Shown here piece after piece: positions 17,760-26,525 of a stretch of 64,000 nt of DNA (position 1 is the first letter of the stretch; each line of letters begins with the position of its first letter). This DNA comes from Leptothrix sp. (in: b-proteobacteria) (GTDB lineage: Bacteria; Pseudomonadota; Gammaproteobacteria; Burkholderiales; Burkholderiaceae_C): NCBI GenBank assembly GCA_013822685.1, contig PNKV01000002.1, forward strand, positions 310,001-374,000. The letters run 5' to 3'. The notes beneath the pieces are model-generated. The model ran no database searches and was not told where the DNA came from. It worked only from the letters and a program-made list of their open reading frames with translations. Made by a program: the position numbers and the translations under genes.

Positions 17760-20108
17760 TTGAACAAGATCCTGATGCAAATCGCGGCCGAACTGAAAGT
17801 TCGGCCTGCCCAAGTCAACGCCGCCGTCGAGCTGCTGGATGGGGGCGCCACCGTGCCCTTCATCGCCCGATACCGCAAGGAAGCCACCGATGGCCTGGAC
17901 GACACGCAGCTGCGCGACCTGGAAGCGCGCCTGACCTACCTGCGCGAGCTGGAAGACCGCCGCGAGGCCGTCATCAAGAGCATCGACGAGCAAGGAAAGC
18001 TGACGCCTGAGCTGCGCGCCGCCATCGAGGCCGCGCCCACCAAGCAGGAGCTGGAAGACCTGTACCTGCCTTACAAGCAGAAGCGCCGCACCAAGGCCAT
18101 GATCGCCCGCGAGGCGGGCATCGAGCCGCTGGCCGACAAGCTGTTCGCCGACCCGTCGCTGGATCCGCAAGCCGAGGCCGCGGCCTTCATCAACGCCGAC
18201 GGCGGCTTTGCCGACACCTTCGCGGTGCTCGACGGCGTGCGCGACATCCTCTCCGAGCGCTGGGCCGAAGACGCCGCGTTGATCGGCAAGATGCGCGACT
18301 GGTTATGGGAAGAGGGCCTGTTCAAGTCCAAGCTGATGGACGGCAAGGACGAGCAGAACCCGGATGTGTCCAAGTTCCGCGACTACTTTGACTACGACGA
18401 GCCCATTCGCACCGTGCCATCGCACCGCGCGCTGGCCGTGTTCCGTGGCCGCACGCAGGAGTTTCTGGATGCCAAGCTGGTGCTTGACGAAGAGATCGTG
18501 CCTGGCCAACCCACGATGGCCGAAGGCCGCATCGCCCGTCACCTGGGCTGGAGCCACAGCAAGCGCGCGTCCGACGACCTCATCCGCAAGACCATCGGCT
18601 GGACCTGGAAAGTCAAGCTCAGCCTGAGCCTGGAGCGCGATTTGTTCTCGCGCCTGCGCGAAGATGCCGAGAAAACCGCCATCAAGGTCTTCGCCGAAAA
18701 CCTGCGCGATCTGCTCTTGGCCGCCCCTGCTGGCAAGCGCGTCGTCATGGGCCTGGACCCGGGCATCCGCACTGGCGTGAAGGTGGCCGTGGTCAGCGAC
18801 ACCGGCAAGGTGCTCGACACCTCCACCGTCTACCCGCACGAGCCGCGCAAGGACTGGGAAGGCTCCATCCACACCCTGGGCCGCTTGTGCGCCACGCATG
18901 GCGTGAACCTGATCGCCATTGGAAACGGCACCGCCAGCCGCGAGACCGACAAGCTGGCGGCGGACCTCATCAAGCGCATCCAGCAACTGGCACCCGGCAC
19001 CATGATTGAGAAGGTGGTGGTGTCCGAGGCTGGCGCTTCGGTTTACTCGGCCTCCGAGTTCGCCAGCAAGGAGTTGCCCGACCTAGACGTGAGCCTGCGT
19101 GGCGCCGTGTCTATCGCTCGCCGGCTGCAGGATCCCTTGGCCGAGCTGGTCAAGATCGATCCAAAAAGCATTGGCGTGGGCCAGTACCAGCATGACGTCA
19201 ACCAGAGCGAGATGGCCCGCACCCTGAGTGCCGTGGTCGAAGACTGCGTGAACTCGGTGGGCGTGGACCTGAACACTGCCTCGGCACCGCTGCTGTCGCG
19301 CGTGTCGGGCTTGAGCACCACGGTGGCCAACAGCATCGTGCGTTGGCGCGATGCGAATGGCGCCTTCAAGAACCGCAAGCAACTGATGGACGTGGCCGGC
19401 CTGGGCGCTAAGACCTTCGAGCAAGCCGCGGGATTCTTGCGCATCCGCGATGGCGACAACCCGCTGGACATGTCGGGCGTGCACCCAGAAACCTACCCCG
19501 TCATCGAGAAGATGATCGCGGCTTCAGGCAAGCCCATTGGCGAGCTGGTGGGCCGCTCGGACGTCATCCGCACGCTGCGGCCCGAGGCGTTTGCCGACGA
19601 GAAGTTCGGCATCGTCACCGTCAAGGACATCCTGACCGAGCTGGAAAAGCCCGGCCGCGACCCGCGCCCCGACTTCAAGGTGGCGCGCTTCAACGACGGC
19701 GTGGACGACATCAAGGACCTGCAAGAGGGCATGGTCCTGGAAGGCACGGTCAGCAACGTGGCGCAGTTCGGCGCGTTCGTGGACCTGGGCGTGCACCAGG
19801 ACGGCCTGATCCACGTCAGCCAGCTGGCCAACAAGTTCGTGAACGACGCGCGCGAAGTGGTCAAGACCGGCGACATCGTCAAGGTGAAGGTGCTGGAAGT
19901 GGACCTGGCCCGCAAACGCATTTCGCTGACCATGAAGCTGGACACCGCCATGCCAGCCAAGGGCGCGGCGGGCAAGGGTGACAACAACTACCGGCCAGCG
20001 GCGCGCAATGAGCGCTTCAGTGCGCCGCGTGGGGGTTCATCGAATGCTCAGCCGCAAGAGCAGTCGGCCATGGCGGCAGCATTTGCCAAGCTGCAGGCCA
20101 AGCGCTGA
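17760..20108 (+). CDS. tex: RNA-binding transcription accessory protein Tex
   Basis: Conserved nucleic-acid-binding protein of the Tex/Spt6 family. The 782-residue protein has the N-terminal Tex domain with [18 protein letters not shown], a YqgF-like RNase H fold ([15 protein letters not shown]), helix-hairpin-helix motifs, and a C-terminal S1 RNA-binding domain ([21 protein letters not shown] onward), then a low-complexity basic tail. The start is TTG at 17760 with AGGG seven bases upstream; an ATG at 17775 is the alternative. A strong hairpin terminator follows the stop codon. Confidence 0.95.
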   Translation: MNKILMQIAAELKVRPAQVNAAVELLDGGATVPFIARYRKEATDGLDDTQLRDLEARLTYLRELEDRREAVIKSIDEQGKLTPELRAAIEAAPTKQELEDLYLPYKQKRRTKAMIAREAGIEPLADKLFADPSLDPQAEAAAFINADGGFADTFAVLDGVRDILSERWAEDAALIGKMRDWLWEEGLFKSKLMDGKDEQNPDVSKFRDYFDYDEPIRTVPSHRALAVFRGRTQEFLDAKLVLDEEIVPGQPTMAEGRIARHLGWSHSKRASDDLIRKTIGWTWKVKLSLSLERDLFSRLREDAEKTAIKVFAENLRDLLLAAPAGKRVVMGLDPGIRTGVKVAVVSDTGKVLDTSTVYPHEPRKDWEGSIHTLGRLCATHGVNLIAIGNGTASRETDKLAADLIKRIQQLAPGTMIEKVVVSEAGASVYSASEFASKELPDLDVSLRGAVSIARRLQDPLAELVKIDPKSIGVGQYQHDVNQSEMARTLSAVVEDCVNSVGVDLNTASAPLLSRVSGLSTTVANSIVRWRDANGAFKNRKQLMDVAGLGAKTFEQAAGFLRIRDGDNPLDMSGVHPETYPVIEKMIAASGKPIGELVGRSDVIRTLRPEAFADEKFGIVTVKDILTELEKPGRDPRPDFKVARFNDGVDDIKDLQEGMVLEGTVSNVAQFGAFVDLGVHQDGLIHVSQLANKFVNDAREVVKTGDIVKVKVLEVDLARKRISLTMKLDTAMPAKGAAGKGDNNYRPAARNERFSAPRGGSSNAQPQEQSAMAAAFAKLQAKR

Positions 20109-20134
20109 ACCAAGCAAGCAAGCGCTTGGCATGC

Positions 20135-20161
20135 AAAAAAAGGGAGCCTAGGCTCCCTTTT
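20135..20161. terminator. Bidirectional Rho-independent terminator
   Basis: GGGAGC (20142-20147) and GCTCCC (20152-20157) pair around CTAG and are flanked by seven A residues on the left and four T residues on the right. The near-perfect symmetry lets it serve both tex on the plus strand and the convergent PEP-CTERM gene on the minus strand. Confidence 0.85.
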
Positions 20162-20166
20162 CCGCA

Positions 20167-20949
20167 TCAAGCCGTCAGTGGCCGCTGTTGGCGACGACGC
20201 ACCGCGACGCCAACCATCCCCAAGCCCACCAGGGCCATGAGGTAGGTATCGGCCTCGGGCACCGCGCTGGCCTGAACGGACAGTGCATCAAACGTCACGG
20301 TGTTTGAATAGTAGGGAACGTTGGCCAGGTTGGTGGGATCGTCCGTGCGAACGAAATCAAACGCCAGGCGGCCCTGAAAACTTGGCAACTCGGCGGGCAG
20401 GCTGCTGTCGCTCAGGAAGTTGAAAGCGCCGCCACCGGTACCACTGATCCAGTACAGCCGAACGTTGTGCAGCGTGTAGTTGCCCAGCGTGAAGCCTTGC
20501 AGCTGGCGGTCATAGTCAGCAGGCGTGGTGTTCGTGCCGGCCTTCACGGTCGGATCGGACGTCAGGGAAATGATGTCGACCAGGAAGGGGCTGGGCGCGC
20601 CCGTGTTGTCATTGCGGATGCTGGCAGAGCCGGCGATGTCTGAAAACTGATGGACGCCCACCGAGCCGGCAATACTGCGGAAGGCCTGATCGGGCGATCC
20701 AGGTATGGCATAGACGCTGTAGCCGGGCTCAAAACCGAGGCTGCCAGACGAGCCCAGCAGGGGCACGGTTTGGTCGTAGACGAACGAACCCGACACCGTC
20801 AGTCCGCTCAGCAAGGTGGTCAGTTCAGCGGGGCCGCCAATCGCGGCGCCCGTTGAAAAGGTGTACGACACGGGGGCGGCCATCGCGGGGGTGAGGCATG
20901 ACAACCCTGCCGTCAGCAAGCCAGCGCACACGAATTTGTTCAACGACAT
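20167..20949 (-). CDS. PEP-CTERM sorting domain-containing secreted protein
   Basis: A 260-residue exported protein of unknown role. The Met at 20949 opens a signal peptide (MSLNKFVCAGLLTAGLSCLTPAMA). The C terminus has the tripartite sorting signal: AVPEADTY, a hydrophobic helix (LMALVGLGMVGVAV) and RRRQQR, recognised and cut by an exosortase of the EpsH type in exopolysaccharide-producing bacteria. The VPEA variant of PEP is common in Burkholderiales. The body is rich in Ser, Thr and Gly and looks beta-structured. No exosortase gene is in this window. It converges on tex across a shared terminator. Confidence 0.85.
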   Translation of the reverse strand: MSLNKFVCAGLLTAGLSCLTPAMAAPVSYTFSTGAAIGGPAELTTLLSGLTVSGSFVYDQTVPLLGSSGSLGFEPGYSVYAIPGSPDQAFRSIAGSVGVHQFSDIAGSASIRNDNTGAPSPFLVDIISLTSDPTVKAGTNTTPADYDRQLQGFTLGNYTLHNVRLYWISGTGGGAFNFLSDSSLPAELPSFQGRLAFDFVRTDDPTNLANVPYYSNTVTFDALSVQASAVPEADTYLMALVGLGMVGVAVRRRQQRPLTA

Positions 20950-21078
20950 GAAGTCGATCTCCCTGATTGGATGGTGAAAAACTCTTGGGATTATCTCTCG
21001 CAGGGCCCCGCTGGCGTCAACACTCAAGTGAGTGGTGGCCCACAGCGCGCGCCCGGGCGCTGCGGTATCCTGACAGCG

Positions 21079-21879
21079 ATGTCCACCGAAAGCCTGACCC
21101 TTTACACCTTCGCCATGTCCCATTTCAGCGAGAAGATCCGCTGGACATTGGACGCATCAGGCCTGACCTTCACCGAAGTGGTGATGACGCCCACCTTGCA
21201 CGTGGTGCCTGCCTTGCGCATGGGCGGGCAGGGCGAGACCACCTTGCCCATCCTGGAGGTTCGCCAGGCCAATGGCGAGCTTGCGCACATTCAAGACAGC
21301 ACCCACATCCTGCAGTGGCTGGACGAGCACCGGGGTCCGCTGGCCGTGATGCCGCGCTATCCGGGCCAGAACGAAGACGTCATGGGCATTGAAGAGCGTT
21401 TCGATGCCATTGGCGAAGATGTGGCGCGGTACCTGTACCACGCCGCCCTGGACGACGACGCACGCGTCTTGGGGATGTGGACACAGCACGCCAATCGGCA
21501 CCAGGCGCGCTGGGTCCGGCTGTTTTTTCCCCTGACGAAGTGGATCTTCAAACGGCGCTTGCGCATCAACGCCGAGGCCGCGGCGCAATCGGCCTTGCGC
21601 ATACAACAAGCGCTGGCGTGGCTGGATGGCCGTTTGAGCGATGGGCGTCAATACCTGGTCGGGCACCAGTTTTCAGTGGCCGACATCACTGCCGCCTCGA
21701 TTTTGGCGCCGCTGGCCTGTCCAGACCAGCACCCCATCTATGGCACCGCGCAGTTTCGCCAAGGGGCGGGCCACTCGCCCACCTGGCTGGCCAACCGGCC
21801 TTGCATTGAATGGGTGCGGCGTGTGTACAAGGCCCATCGCACAGGCCAGGCCGGCCTGGAGGTTCAAGCCGTCGCTTGA
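21079..21879 (+). CDS. Glutathione S-transferase family protein
   Basis: Cytosolic GST-fold protein of 266 residues. The N-terminal thioredoxin-like half opens LTLYTFAMSHFSEKIRWTLDASGLTF, with the SHFSEK segment at the usual GSH-activating position, and has the cis-Pro region (TTLPILEV) followed by IQDSTHILQWLDEH. The all-helical C-terminal half has YLVGHQFSVADITAASIL. The Met at 21079 fits the domain boundary; 36 further open codons upstream show no similarity. Substrate is unknown. Only 11 bases separate it from the patatin-like gene, so they are probably co-transcribed. Confidence 0.85.
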   Translation: MSTESLTLYTFAMSHFSEKIRWTLDASGLTFTEVVMTPTLHVVPALRMGGQGETTLPILEVRQANGELAHIQDSTHILQWLDEHRGPLAVMPRYPGQNEDVMGIEERFDAIGEDVARYLYHAALDDDARVLGMWTQHANRHQARWVRLFFPLTKWIFKRRLRINAEAAAQSALRIQQALAWLDGRLSDGRQYLVGHQFSVADITAASILAPLACPDQHPIYGTAQFRQGAGHSPTWLANRPCIEWVRRVYKAHRTGQAGLEVQAVA

Positions 21880-21890
21880 CGCAGACCACC

Positions 21891-22961
21891 ATGAAAGCCT
21901 TGCACATTCACGCAGGCCCGGTTGCTCGCCGCCACATTGAACAGCATGGGCTGAACCCGTGCGACATTCGCTTGATCCCTGCGGCAGCGGGTGGTCCCAA
22001 AGGTTTGATCCTGACGCACCTGGATCGCCAGTTGTTCGGGGAGTGGCTGGCCCCGACTCAACAAACACTGCACCTGGTGGGCGCCTCCATTGGCGCCTGG
22101 CGCATGGCCGCCGCCACCATGGCAGAACCGGGCAAGGCCTTTCAGCGCTTGGCGCACGATTACGTTCATCAGCACTATGAGCCCGAAGCTGGCCAGAAGA
22201 TGCCGTCGCCCCAACGCGTCAGCGCCAGCTTTGGGCAGGTGCTGGACACCTTCTTTGGCGCGGACACCGAGGGCATGCTGACCCATCCGCGCTGGCGCTT
22301 GCATGTGGTCACTGCGCGCGGCCGGCAACTCCTGCGCCCCGGAACGCCCATGCGCACGCCCTTGGGTTTTGCGGGCCTGGCCTTGGGCAACGCCATGTCG
22401 CGCCGCAGTGTGGGGGCATTCCTCGAGCGCAATGTTTTTTCGTCGGCGGGCGAGGCCTTGCCCGTGGCGTTGCGCGATCTGCCCACCGCGCGTTGGGCAC
22501 TGACGGCCGAGAATTTCAAACCCGCTTTGCAGGCCTCGTGCAGCATCCCCTTCTTGCTGGATGCCGTGCGCGACATCCCCGGGGCCACCCGTGGCGCGCA
22601 CTGGGATGGGGGCCTGGTTGACTACCACTTTCACTGGAACTTCAGCTCCATGGACAGCGGCCTGGTGCTCTATCCCCATTTCCAGCAGTCGATCGTGCCA
22701 GGCTGGCTGGACAAATCCTTCAAGCGCCGCCACCTGCCCACGCCGGGTTTGAGCAACATGGTCTTGCTCGCACCCAATCCCGAGTGGATTGCTCAATTGC
22801 CTGGTGGCAAATTGCCCGACCGCCAAGACTTCACCGCTTTGGATTTTTCTCAGCGGGTGCGCCATTGGGGCGGGGCCGTGGCGGAAAGTGAACGCCTGGC
22901 GCAGGAGTGGGGTGATTGGTTGCAGCGCGGCTGCCCCATCTCCGAAGTCCGGGCCCTGTGA
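21891..22961 (+). CDS. Patatin-like phospholipase family protein
   Basis: A 356-residue predicted serine lipid-acyl hydrolase. The oxyanion glycine region (AAAGGPKGL) is followed by the nucleophile motif GASIGAW and, later, the catalytic Asp in DGGLVDYH, the Ser-Asp dyad layout of patatins. Substrate and location are not evident; there is no signal peptide. The Met at 21891 (MKALHIHAG) is chosen because it follows the GST stop by 11 bases and starts the conserved part. The CNNM gene follows after 16 bases. Confidence 0.8.
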   Translation: MKALHIHAGPVARRHIEQHGLNPCDIRLIPAAAGGPKGLILTHLDRQLFGEWLAPTQQTLHLVGASIGAWRMAAATMAEPGKAFQRLAHDYVHQHYEPEAGQKMPSPQRVSASFGQVLDTFFGADTEGMLTHPRWRLHVVTARGRQLLRPGTPMRTPLGFAGLALGNAMSRRSVGAFLERNVFSSAGEALPVALRDLPTARWALTAENFKPALQASCSIPFLLDAVRDIPGATRGAHWDGGLVDYHFHWNFSSMDSGLVLYPHFQQSIVPGWLDKSFKRRHLPTPGLSNMVLLAPNPEWIAQLPGGKLPDRQDFTALDFSQRVRHWGGAVAESERLAQEWGDWLQRGCPISEVRAL

Positions 22962-22977
22962 TCGCTACACTGGTTTC

Positions 22978-24312
22978 ATGGACTCCACCGTCAGCCTGAT
23001 GCTGATTGCCGCGCTCATCGCGGTCAGCGCTTTTTTCTCAACCGCCGAACTGGCCGTGGCCGCCTCGCGCCGCGTGCGCCTGCGCCAGATGCTGGAGCAA
23101 GGCGATGTGCGCGCCCAGCAAGTCATGCATGTGCAAGACCAACCTGGTGACTACTTCACGGTCATCCAGATCGGCCAGAACAGCGTGGCTATCCTGGGTG
23201 GCATCGTGGGCGAGGGCGCATTTTCTCCGTTCATCCAGATGATGTTGCGCACCTTCCAGGTCTCGCCCGAGCGGGCTGAAACCGCAGGGTTGCTGCTGTC
23301 TTTCGTCATCGTCACCAGCTTGTTCATCTTGCTGTCTGATCTGTTCCCCAAGCGCCTGGGCATGGTCGCGCCCGAGAAGGTGGCGGTCAGCGTGGTCGGC
23401 CCCATGCGGATTTTCCTGGCGGTGTTCAGGCCCGTGGTGTGGTTCTTCAGCCACCTCACGGACGCCTTGTTCAAGCTCCTGGGCCTGCCCACCCGGCGCG
23501 ACGACAGCATCACCTCCGATGACATCCGCGCCATGGCCCACGCCGGCGCTGAAGCCGGTGTGCTGGCCGCCCGCGAGCACCAGGTCATTGAAAACGTGTT
23601 TGAGTTGGAAACCCGCACGGTGACCAGCGCCATGACCGGCCGTGAGCGCATCGTGCATTTCCTGCTGGACGACAGCGAGTTGCTCATCCGCGCCCGCATT
23701 GATCAATACCCGCACTCTACCTACCTGGTCTGCAAGGGCAGCATCGACCACGTGGTGGGTTACGTTGACTCAAAGCACCTGCTGAGCCGGGTGCTGAATT
23801 CGCTGCCCATTTCGCTGGAAGCCGATGGCCTGATCAACAAGGTGCTGATCGTTCCTGATCGCCTGACCTTGTCTGAATTGCTGACGCAGTTCCGCCAGGC
23901 GCAGGATGACTTTGCCGTCATCGTCAACGAGTACAGCCTGGTGGTGGGCATCATCACCATCAACGATGTGATGAGCACGGTGATGGGCGGCCTGGTGATC
24001 TCGATGGACGAGGAGCAGATCGTGCAGCGCGACGCCAACTCCTGGCTGATCGACGGCATGACGCCCATCCCGGACGTGATGCAAGCGCTGGAGCTTTACG
24101 ACCTGCCCTTGCAGGAAGACTACGAGACCCTGGCTGGGTTCATGATGGTCATGCTGCGCCGCATCCCCAAGCGCACCGATGTGGTGGCCTGGGGCGGCTT
24201 CCGCTTCGAGGTGATGGACGTCGACAGCTACAAGATCGACCAGGTGATGGTGACCCGAGAGCTTGCGTCCCCGGCCGCCAATCACATCGAGGCTGACAGC
24301 AGCTCGACGTAA
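22978..24312 (+). CDS. CNNM/CorC-HlyC family membrane protein with CBS domains
   Basis: A 444-residue inner-membrane protein of the CNNM (DUF21)-CBS-CorC_HlyC type, linked to magnesium and cobalt homeostasis in related bacteria. The N-terminal DUF21 domain (SAFFSTAELAVAASRRVRLRQM) has about four membrane helices. A CBS pair follows around residues 200-350, and the C-terminal CorC_HlyC domain contains VVAWGGFRFEVMDVD. The Met at 22978 starts the conserved N-terminal helix. Its 3' end overlaps the convergent alcohol dehydrogenase gene by 31 bases. It may be co-transcribed with the patatin-like gene. Confidence 0.85.
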   Translation: MDSTVSLMLIAALIAVSAFFSTAELAVAASRRVRLRQMLEQGDVRAQQVMHVQDQPGDYFTVIQIGQNSVAILGGIVGEGAFSPFIQMMLRTFQVSPERAETAGLLLSFVIVTSLFILLSDLFPKRLGMVAPEKVAVSVVGPMRIFLAVFRPVVWFFSHLTDALFKLLGLPTRRDDSITSDDIRAMAHAGAEAGVLAAREHQVIENVFELETRTVTSAMTGRERIVHFLLDDSELLIRARIDQYPHSTYLVCKGSIDHVVGYVDSKHLLSRVLNSLPISLEADGLINKVLIVPDRLTLSELLTQFRQAQDDFAVIVNEYSLVVGIITINDVMSTVMGGLVISMDEEQIVQRDANSWLIDGMTPIPDVMQALELYDLPLQEDYETLAGFMMVMLRRIPKRTDVVAWGGFRFEVMDVDSYKIDQVMVTRELASPAANHIEADSSST

Positions 24313-25418
24313 TTCTCTGCAGTGGCGATACGCGGGTTGGTCTTGTGGCAGTGGTCCTTCATCGCGCCATCAACCACCTTGTCGAACCACTCGCGCTGAA
24401 CACCCAGTTCGCCCAGACCCTTGGCCAAACCCAGCCGCGCATTCAAATCGCGGATGGCCTGGGGGATGTCGCCCGCGCTGGCCAAGCCCATCGCATGGGC
24501 CATGCGCTCCAGGCGGCGCTCCTTCTTGATGGATTCGGCCTGCGAGTTGAACTGGATGACGGCGGGCAGGAACATGGCGTTCAAGGTGCCGTGGTGCAGT
24601 TTGGGGTTCACGCCACCCAGGCTGTGGCTCAGGCTGTGGACGGCGCCCAGGCCCTTCTGAAACGCCATGGCGCCTTGCATCGAGGCGCTCATCATGTTCA
24701 GGCGCGCCTCGCGGTCGCTGCCGTCCTTGGTGGCGCGCTCAATGTGGTGCCAGGCGCGTTCCAATCCATCAAGCGCAATGCCGTCGGCTGGCGGGTTGAA
24801 GGCTGGCGCCATGAAGGTTTCCATGCAGTGGGCGATGGCGTCCATGCCGGTAGCGGCGGTCAGGGCAGGGGGCAAGCCCAGGGTCAACTCCGGGTCGCAA
24901 ATGGCCGCCTTGGGCATCAGGTTCCAGGAGTGGAAGCCCAGCTTGCGGCCATCGTCCACGATCACGATGGCGCCGCGCGCCACTTCGCTGCCCGTGCCAG
25001 CCGTGGTCGGCACGGCGATCAAGGGCGCTGCCTGCGCGGTGATCTTGGGTGAGCCACCCTCGATGGTGGCGTAGGTTTTCAAAGGGCCGGGGTGGGTGGC
25101 CATGATGGCCAGGCCCTTGGCCAGGTCGATGCTGGAGCCACCGCCCACGGCGATCAGGCCGTCGCACTTGGCCTGCGTCCACACCTCGTGCGCGGCGCGC
25201 ACCGAGGCCTCGGTCGGGTTGGGTGGGGTCTGGTCAAAAATCGTAACCGGCCAATCCTTTAGCGCGTCCAGCGCCTTTTGCAGCACGCCCGCGGCGCGCA
25301 CGCCCGCGTCAGTGACGATCAAGGGCCGCTTGATGCCAACGCGCTCGCACTCCGAGGCCAGCAGTTGGATGGCGCCAAACTCAAATTGGATCTGGGTGAG
25401 GTAGAGGATCGTGGACAT
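24282..25418 (-). CDS. Iron-containing alcohol dehydrogenase
   Basis: NAD(P)-dependent group III (iron-type) alcohol dehydrogenase of 378 residues. The nucleotide-binding motif is GGGSSIDLAKG. The metal-ligand region reads ATGMDAIAHCMETF, then HSLSHSLGG and LHHGTLNAM. These enzymes oxidise or reduce short-chain alcohols and aldehydes, and related members act on 4-hydroxybutyrate or maleylacetate; the substrate cannot be resolved here. It diverges from the PsrA-like regulator with a 200-base intergenic region that carries inverted repeats. Confidence 0.88.
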   Translation of the reverse strand: MSTILYLTQIQFEFGAIQLLASECERVGIKRPLIVTDAGVRAAGVLQKALDALKDWPVTIFDQTPPNPTEASVRAAHEVWTQAKCDGLIAVGGGSSIDLAKGLAIMATHPGPLKTYATIEGGSPKITAQAAPLIAVPTTAGTGSEVARGAIVIVDDGRKLGFHSWNLMPKAAICDPELTLGLPPALTAATGMDAIAHCMETFMAPAFNPPADGIALDGLERAWHHIERATKDGSDREARLNMMSASMQGAMAFQKGLGAVHSLSHSLGGVNPKLHHGTLNAMFLPAVIQFNSQAESIKKERRLERMAHAMGLASAGDIPQAIRDLNARLGLAKGLGELGVQREWFDKVVDGAMKDHCHKTNPRIATAENYVELLSASM

Positions 25419-25455
25419 GGCTTTTTTGTGCAGAGACGGTGTCAGACGAGGGTAG

Positions 25456-25478
25456 GGCGCACTTTACATCGGTGCGCC
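25456..25478. repeat. Inverted repeat upstream of the alcohol dehydrogenase gene
   Basis: GGCGCAC (25456-25462) and GTGCGCC (25472-25478) form a perfect 7-base inverted repeat with a 9-base spacer, 38 bases upstream of the dehydrogenase start. The spacing suits a dimeric regulator or an mRNA leader hairpin. The cognate protein is unknown. Confidence 0.4.
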
Positions 25479-25484
25479 AAAAAG

Positions 25485-25501
25485 CCCCCGCAGTGAGGGG
25501 G
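25485..25501 (-). terminator. GC hairpin with T run in the dehydrogenase leader
   Basis: On the minus strand CCCCC and GGGGG pair around a 7-base loop and are followed by cTTTTT. It lies 66 bases upstream of the dehydrogenase start codon in a divergent region, so if real it would act as an attenuator rather than the end of a gene. Short stem; low confidence. Confidence 0.3.
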
Positions 25502-25573
25502 AGACCGGATTTTTGTTCGAAAACAGTTGCACCGGCAGCCCAAAGGTGCAATACCATACGCACCCAATGAGAT

Positions 25574-25587
25574 GAAACGGGCGTTTG
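25574..25587. promoter_or_regulatory. PsrA-type operator
   Basis: GAAAC (25574-25578), a 4-base spacer (GGGC) and GTTTG (25583-25587) match the known PsrA operator G/CAAAC(N2-4)GTTTG/C of Pseudomonas exactly. It lies 31 bases upstream of the start codon of a PsrA-like TetR regulator, the position expected for autorepression. The match to the consensus is directly visible; binding is inferred. Confidence 0.6.
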
Positions 25588-25618
25588 AAACGTTCGTATC
25601 CCGGAGACCAATCTGACC

Positions 25619-26392
25619 ATGCCGACGGCCGCCCCCCGCTTGTCACCCACGGACACCAAGTCCCGCATCCTGGATGCGGCCGAGGTTTTGTTCGTTTCCG
25701 GCGGCTTCGAGTCGATGTCCATGCGCCAGATCACCACGGCGGCCGGCGTCAACCTGGCGGCGGTGAACTACCACTTTGGCAGCAAGGATGCGCTGATCCA
25801 CGCCGTGCTGGCACGCCAGCTTGACCAGCTCAACGCCCAGCGCGTGGCCATGCTTGAGTGGTTTGAAAACACCCTGCACGGCGATCTGACCTGTGAGCAT
25901 GTGCTCGTGGCCATGTTCCTGCCGGCTGTGCGGATTTTCCGCAGCGGCACCCCAGCCGCCGAGCGCTACCTGCATTTCCTGGGGCGCGCGTACACCGATC
26001 CCTCGCCCGTGGTGCGCGACTTCATCAACAACCACTACATCGAGACGCTGGGCCGGTTTTTCCTGGCTTTCCAGCGCACCTTGCCCGATCTGAACCGCAG
26101 CGAGCTGGGCTTCAGGCTGCATTTCGCCATGGGCGCCTTGTCCGGCATCCTGGCCGGCGGCAACACCCAGCGCCTGATCCGCGACTTCACGCGCGGCGAG
26201 GGCGATGACGAATCCCTGATCCTGTCACGCCTGGCGTCGCTGATGGTCGCGGCCTTGAAGGCCCCCTTGCCAGACGCCGAACACGACACCTTGTTTGGAC
26301 ACATCTTGAAGATCCCTGGTTTTCCCAGCGAGGGCCTGTTCCCCATTTCGTCAGACACGCAGCGCATTGAGGCTGCGAGCTCGTCAGCCTGA
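25619..26392 (+). CDS. TetR/AcrR-family regulator, PsrA-like
   Basis: A 257-residue repressor with an N-terminal TetR helix-turn-helix (AGVNLAAVNYHFGSKDALIHAVL) that closely matches PsrA, the long-chain fatty-acid-responsive TetR regulator of Pseudomonas. The C-terminal half (about 60-210) is the ligand and dimer domain. A PsrA-type operator stands just upstream, and the genes downstream encode fatty-acid oxidation enzymes. Together these suggest fatty-acyl control of this block. It is divergent from the alcohol dehydrogenase gene. The assignment to PsrA is by resemblance and context; a homologue under another name is possible. Confidence 0.7.
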   Translation: MPTAAPRLSPTDTKSRILDAAEVLFVSGGFESMSMRQITTAAGVNLAAVNYHFGSKDALIHAVLARQLDQLNAQRVAMLEWFENTLHGDLTCEHVLVAMFLPAVRIFRSGTPAAERYLHFLGRAYTDPSPVVRDFINNHYIETLGRFFLAFQRTLPDLNRSELGFRLHFAMGALSGILAGGNTQRLIRDFTRGEGDDESLILSRLASLMVAALKAPLPDAEHDTLFGHILKIPGFPSEGLFPISSDTQRIEAASSSA

Positions 26393-26439
26393 ACGGGCTG
26401 GTGAGGGTGCGGTGCGCGATGGATGCACCGGCCAACGGT

Positions 26440-26461
26440 GAGGCGGCGTGGTTGCCGCCTC
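26440..26461 (+). terminator. Hairpin after the PsrA-like gene
   Basis: GAGGCGGC (26440-26447) and GCCGCCTC (26454-26461) form a perfect 8-base stem with a 6-base loop, followed by TTG only. It could be a weak terminator or a processing site that reduces readthrough from the regulator into fabG. No proper T run, so low confidence. Confidence 0.35.
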
Positions 26462-26525
26462 TTGATCCCAACCAGGCTGTGGCGGCTGTGCACGCCGTCC
26501 GGCTGTTTTTCTCGAAGCGATCAGT

